64,000 bases of DNA from Anoplopoma fimbria (lineage: Eukaryota; Chordata; Actinopteri; Perciformes; Anoplopomatidae): the NCBI RefSeq assembly GCF_027596085.1, contig NC_072451.1:5652231-5716230 (forward strand), given 5' to 3'. The notes under the pieces were generated by a model that saw only the letters and a list, made by a program, of their open reading frames with translations, searched no databases and was not told the DNA's origin. This document shows, one piece after another, positions 60,884-64,000 of this stretch; the stretch's first letter is position 1, and each line of letters begins with the position of its first letter. Both the position numbers and the translations under genes were made by a program.

Positions 60884-63800
60884 CATATATATACACATAT
60901 GTATATAAACAAGTGTTATGAATTTATTTATCTTGTGTTTGAAGAAGGATGTTATCTGTATCAGCTTCTAAAAATCATAGTGTATTGATCACTGTATTGG
61001 AAATAAAAGTGCACTTTAGTCTATAGATTTTTTCTTTTATCATCTGATGAGATTGGGCAACACTATGTTTCAATAAAAAAATAAAAATAAAAAGTATTTC
61101 TACAAATCTATTTTCTTTATAAATTATTTCATTTATTTGGTTAATTGTGGTAAAATGCATGAAAATGCAAGATAAAGCCTACTTTAATCCCTAAAATGGT
61201 ATTACTAATGCACATGTCGTCATGTTTATTTGCATGCCACCTCGTTACTACCGACACAGTAATAATAATACTAAATATTTGTCACTTCTGAAGCCTGAAT
61301 CATTGGATTATTTGTATGTGTTGCTTAGAAACTGCGGTTGTAGCCCCTGACAACGTCTTTTTTATTTACCCAGTGTTGTAAATTGACGCGTTTCCTGAAC
61401 ATGTTGAAAAAAAAAAAAACTGTCAGAGAGTCAGACATGGAGGGAGGTTTGCTCTCACAGGCACATTCTCACAAGATTGCCTCAAATTGCTTAAACTGCT
61501 CACATTCCACTCCATTAAAACACATAGGAGGACTATAATGTCAGAGAATAGCACACTGTGTGATTGTGTGTGAAAGGGATAGGCTTTATTCTAGTCTATT
61601 CTATTCTATTCTATTCATCACTGTGTTTAAGACAATAATAAGACCACACTCACAGCCTTATTTGTCATTTTGAATGTTAAACGCCACAAAATGCCCAATA
61701 AATCTACCACAAAACATATTTAAAAGTTAGTAACTGTATTTTGCATAGCATTATGGGTAAATTGCAGATTTATGTCACAGTTTAGTACAAAAGTGAGAGG
61801 CTCCTGTTTATCAAGAGTGACCTGTAAGCTTCTGTGTTCAACTTTACCAACTTTTATCAACTGTGTTTATTTTTTTAGCCTATAAAAACAGCACAATTCA
61901 TATTTGCAGCTTTATTTCTGTTGATATTTCCAAGCCAAGTGAGTAATTTGACCCACTTCCACTTTAAAAGATGGTACCCTTATGTTTTAAAGATGAGTTA
62001 TATAGATGATATATTATTATATTATATATTATATTAGATGAGTCATTCGTAAGAGCAATGTTTGGGTCATGTTTACACTCCACTTCATTCATACCTTAAA
62101 AAGTACACATCATAGAGGAGTTTATCTGTTGTTATTATTATTATTATGATTATGATTATTATTATTATGATTAGGATTATGATTATGATTATGATTGTTA
62201 CATGCATACATACAATCTGTGTCTTCTGATGAGGGTGTTTGTAAATAAATTAAACGTGGTATTATTCATTTTTTTGATTTAAGAAGTATGCAGCAATTCT
62301 GCACCAGACAGGTTCCAGGCAGAATGATTTGAATGTTTCATATCCATCTGTACAGAAAACATTTACAGGAAACAACACTATTTCTCCCTACAGAATTGTA
62401 GGTTAATGAGAGAGACATCCACCACTCTCGGCTCATTAGTATTTGCGTAACCTCATCCAGCTACACTGCACTTTTATTTTTATTTTTCGTCCATTTCCTA
62501 ACTAAGTGCAAATGTTTGTACTCTGTAGTCCAGCCAAGCTTTCCCAGACAGCTGGAGAAACACAAAATCAGAAATGAAAACTCAAAAACTAGCAATGTCT
62601 TATGTCATAACAGTTTTTTTTTGTTCATCAGACTTCAATTTAACAAACAATTGTTTTGTATGATGTCCCATGAGAGTATGTACTGTATTGAGAATTATGT
62701 CATTAGCATTTTATAAGATGAGTGTTTGAATCTCTTCTCAATGTATTTTATTTTTCCATCATCAACCCTTTTGAGATCGAGGGTAAGAGCAACACTAGTA
62801 GGTTCCCTGAAATAAAGAGATCAGAAAGAAGTTGTCGGTACATTTTCTAAAATTTTGACAACAATGATAATAAAGTTTTACATTTAAAAAAGTTTGTCAA
62901 TATATCTTGTTTAATTTATTTGTAATTGAATGAATGAACCAAAGATTGCTGAAAGAGGAAATGCAACTCGTGAATGATTTCCCTCCTAACTGCTGAGTCA
63001 AGTCCAAAGCTAAATTAGGTTAATATCCCATTAAATGTTTGGATTATAATATAACATGAAAAGCAAAAGTTTGTGAAGAGCATGCATGATGCTAGCAAGA
63101 CAATTCACCGGTCTTTCTATGTTTGGGTGTCAAGAAAACCATTCTGTAGAGCGGTTTGCATGATTATCGCCTATTATCTTGACTTATGACCACATCTACA
63201 TGCAATATTTGTTTGCATGCTTGCAGTTCGTGTTATCTTTGCTGTCCTTTGTGTTATCTGATTCCTCAACAGCCTGAAGCGCTTAATGATCAGAATGTGA
63301 CTTTACTTTTTACGTCATTCATCATTCACTTTTCTATTTAGGCCACTTTCAGCCTCATGATTTAGTTAATTCAGGACCCTTTTAGACCTCTTTTCACTCA
63401 TTATTTACGCATCATCACTTGGTTACATTAAGTGGCTTTTGTTGAATTATTAAACAAATTAAGAACACTAACACCAAGATTCTTTAGTGTGGAAGTCAAA
63501 ATGTGTCACTCTATTAATTTATTCTTGACTCTCTTCCTTTTACTTCATTCATGATTTACTTTCTGCATTGTTCAATTGTGTTCTGGACCATTGTGGACCT
63601 GCTTCCCACAGTTTGTTAAGTTCACAATAAGTAGATTTAATTTGAGTCAATTTGATGGATTAGTATCACTTTGTTTGCTATTTGATGACTGAAGTCTACG
63701 ACAGACCAGATGAACCGCTGTAGCCAGTTTCCTGCTTCCGTTTTGAGTGACAAGTCACAGTTATGAAACCAATGATTTAATTGTTTATAATTAAATATTC

Positions 63801-64000
63801 TGTCATTGAATACAATAAACCTGTGATTAAATTTGAAGTAATAATTATCAGTTAAAAGTGTATAGAAAGTTACAGTATATGTAAGCATATTCACAGTCAA
63901 GCTGTTACTGTAGAACATGATTACAGTAAAGGTACTGTAAACAGGTAATTGTAATTTATTGTGTATTAGATTGTAAATATTGATGCATCTGTGTTCATCC

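Noticed and set aside
62130..62200. ATT/ATG-rich array that looks like regularly spaced repeats
   Set aside because: It is simple-sequence DNA. There are no spacers or conserved repeats as in a CRISPR array.

Overview
This window looks like genomic DNA from a teleost fish, probably a percomorph. The genes are multi-exon with short GT-AG introns. The proteins resemble vertebrate families most closely. The non-coding DNA carries repeats typical of spiny-rayed fish: L2-type LINE tails ending in TTATC units, Tc1/mariner-like MITEs, a tRNA-derived SINE, long (CA)n tracts and AT-rich spacers. Exon boundaries were set by hand from reading frame, splice consensus and remembered family similarity. No alignment was run.

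Layout from left to right. At 73-7999 (-) is most of a parp2 gene (ADP-ribosyltransferase), cut by the left edge before its last exons. It shares a 550-bp divergent promoter with mettl17 (8550-14542, +; mitochondrial ribosome assembly factor). mettl17 converges tail-to-tail with sdr39u1 (15459-18183, -; SDR epimerase family). A small three-exon transcription unit follows (about 19539-21005, +). It has a TOP-like start and one box C/D snoRNA in intron 1, so I read it as a snoRNA host gene. It converges tail-to-tail with an ltb4r-type leukotriene B4 receptor gene (21744-24371, -, with a possible upstream 5' exon near 27.1 kb). After about 10 kb of repeat-rich spacer comes nfatc4 (34697-47609, +; calcineurin-regulated transcription factor). 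Then comes about 7 kb with little recognisable content, and a single-exon myadm-like gene (54896-55777, -; tetraspanning MARVEL protein). The last 8 kb hold only repeats and possible myadm 5' UTR exons.

PARP2, METTL17, SDR39U1, LTB4R and NFATC4 all map to human 14q11-q12, so this is probably a rearranged piece of that ancestral block. The genes do not form one pathway: they cover DNA repair, mitochondrial translation, lipid-mediator signalling and calcium signalling.

Most interesting points: a WWE domain exon near the N-terminus of this PARP2; a snoRNA whose D' guide matches 28S rRNA; two GC-AG introns; an L2 LINE nested inside a palindromic MITE in parp2 intron 1; a His replacing the acidic residue of the DRY motif in the LTB4 receptor, whose coding region also has introns; an unexplained coding-like ORF near 30.2 kb; and an isolated terminal-exon-like segment at 52.27-52.35 kb. 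I found no CRISPR array, viral gene, operon or clearly new system.
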